From Amorphochlora amoebiformis (Eukaryota; Cercozoa; Chlorarachniophyceae), in assembly GCA_054601695.1 (NCBI GenBank), contig BAAHQB010000163.1:62001-126000 (forward strand): a stretch of DNA of 64,000 nucleotides, written 5' to 3'. This document shows, in pieces, positions 62,319-64,000 of this stretch (positions within the stretch are counted from its first letter, which is position 1; every line of letters begins with the position of its first letter). Position numbers and translations under genes: made by a program. The notes beneath the pieces were generated by a model. It did no database searches, had not been told where the DNA came from, and saw nothing but the letters and a program-made list of their open reading frames with translations.

Positions 62319-63454
62319 TATTATATACGTACATAAATACTTTGTAGAATTTAAACATTCTCTTATTTCGGAGGATTCCAGCGTGGGAACGATATTTCTT
62401 ATTTCTTCGGGTTGGTTGCATGTGAATGATATTCTCAGGATGAATTTTTTTATATTTTTTCGGGTTGGTTGCATGTGAATGATACTCTCAGGATGAATTT
62501 TTTTTTATTTTTTCGGGTTGGTTGCATATGAATGATATTCTCAGGATGATTTTTTTTTTATTTTTTCGGGTTGGTTGCATATGAATGATATTCTCAGGAT
62601 GAATTTTTTTTTATTTTTTCGGGTTGGTTGCATGTGAATGATATTCTCAGGATGATTTTTTTTTTTTATTTTTTCGGGTTGGATGCATATGAATGATATT
62701 CTCAGGATGATTTTTTTTTTTATTTTTTCGGGTTGGATGCATATGAATGATATTCTCAGGATGAATTTTTTTTTATTTTTTCGGGTTGGTTGCATGTGAA
62801 TGATATTCTCAGGATGAATTTTTTTTTTATTTTTTCGGGTTGGATGCATGTGAATGATATTCTCAGGATGAATTTTTTTTTATTTTTTCGGGTTTTGCAT
62901 TTGAATGATATTCTCAGGATGATTTTTTTTTTTTATTTTTTCGGGTTGGTTGCATGTGAATGATATTCTCAGGATGAATTTTTTTTTATTTTTTCGGGTT
63001 GGTTGCATGTGAATGATATTCTCAGGATGAATTTTTTTTTATTTTTTCGGGTTGGTTGCATGTGAATGATATTCTCAGGATGATTTTTTTTTTATTTTTT
63101 CGGGTTGGTTGCATATGAATGATATTCTCAGGATGATTTTTTTTTTATTTTTTCGGGTTGGTTGCATGTGAATGATATTCTCAGGATGAATTTTTTTTTA
63201 TTTTTTCGGGTTGGTTGCATGTGAATGATATTCTCAGGATGAATTTTTTTTTATTTTTTCGGGTTGGTTGCATGTGAATGATATTCTCAGGAATGAATGA
63301 TATTCTCAGGATGATTTTTTTTTTTTATTTTTTCGGGTTGGATGCATGTGAATGATATTCTCAGGATGAAGTTTTTTTTTTATTTTTTCGGGTTGGTTGC
63401 ATGTGAATGATATTCTCAGGATGGACAAGTATTATGGCCCAAATGAGACATCAT
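61957..63454 (+). CDS. Exons of a new gene, continuing beyond the window
   Basis: 61957-62038 (phase 1 to 2; [15 protein letters not shown] and [10 protein letters not shown], a charged low-complexity segment) and 63420-63454 (phase 2 to 1; [11 protein letters not shown]) splice in frame. The intervening intron holds the large 53-bp array. The first exon is Lys/Glu/Arg-rich and could be a GA-rich repeat by chance. Confidence 0.42.
62400..63419 (+). repeat. 53-bp tandem array, ~19 units, each ending in an acceptor-like TTCTCAG|GATG
   Basis: The unit is GGGTTGGTTGCATGTGAATG, ATATTCTCAGGATGAA, then T8-10 and ATTTTTTC. The last unit runs into real exon sequence at 63420 (GATGGACAAG...). Every unit therefore contains a T-rich tract, AG and the first bases of the exon. 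One partial internal duplication lies at 63285-63320. Confidence 0.95.
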
Positions 63455-63550
63455 GTGAGAATTTATATAAATTTGTGAGAATTTATATAAATTTGTGAGA
63501 ATTTATATAAATTTGTGAGAATTTATATAAATTTGTGAGAATTTATATGT
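63455..63550 (+). repeat. 21-bp tandem repeat starting at the donor: (GTGAGAATTTATATAAATTT)n
   Basis: Five units, each beginning GTGAGA like a splice donor. The first is the donor of the exon 63420-63454. Confidence 0.9.
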
Positions 63551-63590
63551 ATTCACGTATTTCTTCATGATTTTGTGTCATTTATATATA

Positions 63591-63639
<49 letters not shown>

Positions 63640-63691
63640 TGTGTGTGTTTGTGTGTAAAATAAATTGTATGTTCATCTAAATACATACCGT

Positions 63692-63728
<37 letters not shown>

Positions 63729-63736
63729 GTGTATAT

Positions 63737-63774
<38 letters not shown>

Positions 63775-63960
63775 AATAAGTAAATATATATATATATATC
63801 TATATATATATATAAATATATATAAATATATATTTATATATATATATATAAATATATATTTATATATATATATATATATTGTATTGTATGTGTAGTTGCC
63901 AAGATATTTATTAGTTAAATGAATTTATATATACCAAGATGCACATATATATCTAGATAT

Positions 63961-63994
<34 letters not shown>

Positions 63995-64000
63995 TACATA
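63551..64000. other. TA-rich sequence, no gene seen
   Basis: Mostly (TA)n with short unique patches (63640-63690, 63890-63950). No exon with both splice sites found. Confidence 0.5.

Noticed and set aside
62541-62849. - strand ORF with repeats of [11 protein letters not shown] type
   Set aside because: Translation of the 53-bp array; the array's relation to the + strand acceptor at 63420 explains it better.

Overview
This is nuclear DNA from a eukaryote, most likely a unicellular one that I cannot name. Spliceosomal genes of about 40-60% GC are cut into many short exons (19-180 bp). Almost everything between exons is (TA)n microsatellite or telomere-like (TTAGGG)n/(CCCTAA)n tract. Most of the long TA-derived open frames are noise. 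I found genes by looking for non-repetitive islands with an AG acceptor, a GT donor and an open frame, and then checking that intron phases agree from one exon to the next.

Layout. 1-4337 (+): 3' part of an unrecognised all-helical protein gene. 4338-5883: ordinary intergenic DNA between convergent genes. 5884-17247 (-): about 14 exons, a protein of about 287 aa with a signal-peptide-like start. 17404-17860 (-): small 75-aa gene. 17963-31443 (+): about 22 exons, a 360-aa VHS-domain adaptor of the TOM1/GGA/TOL type with clathrin- and AP2-type tail motifs; it is divergent from the 75-aa gene across 102 bp. 31975-32403 (-): intact intronless DIM1/DIB1 (U5 snRNP 15 kDa protein). 32643-32834 (+): 63-aa ORF divergent from DIM1. 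33263 onward (+): unrecognised small gene. 36519-48888 (-): about 19 exons, a two-repeat YdcZ/DUF606-type DMT-superfamily transporter. 49086-49320 (+): small gene read in two frames joined at a C5 run before TGA. 51356-59958 (+): 16 phase-compatible exons of an unknown charged protein, with further candidate 5' exons from 49489. 60826-61370 (-): 3' end of a basic protein. 61957-63454 (+): start of a further gene.

The main observation is a pattern in the introns. Many exons are accompanied by partial copies of their own edges. Copies carrying intron 3' end + AG + exon start lie upstream of the exon. Copies carrying exon end + GT + intron start lie downstream. Copies are separated by (TA)n, (CA)n or TTAGGG-type repeats. 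Examples are an 8-copy donor-side array (7949-8910), a 5-copy one (10822-11425), four complete 21-nt microexons (12001-12619), and an exon at 63420 with about 19 acceptor-side units before it and 5 donor-side units after it. In the VHS gene two such copies appear to have become real in-frame 27-nt exons. Telomere-like tracts next to acceptors nearly always show CCCTAA on the sense strand, which supplies CTAAC branch-point-like and pyrimidine-rich sequence. Together these suggest introns that grow by tandem duplication of splice-site segments and occasionally give new exons.

I ran no searches or alignments. Gene models are hand-made from splice signals and phase. Only DIM1, the VHS protein and the DUF606 transporter are recognised families.
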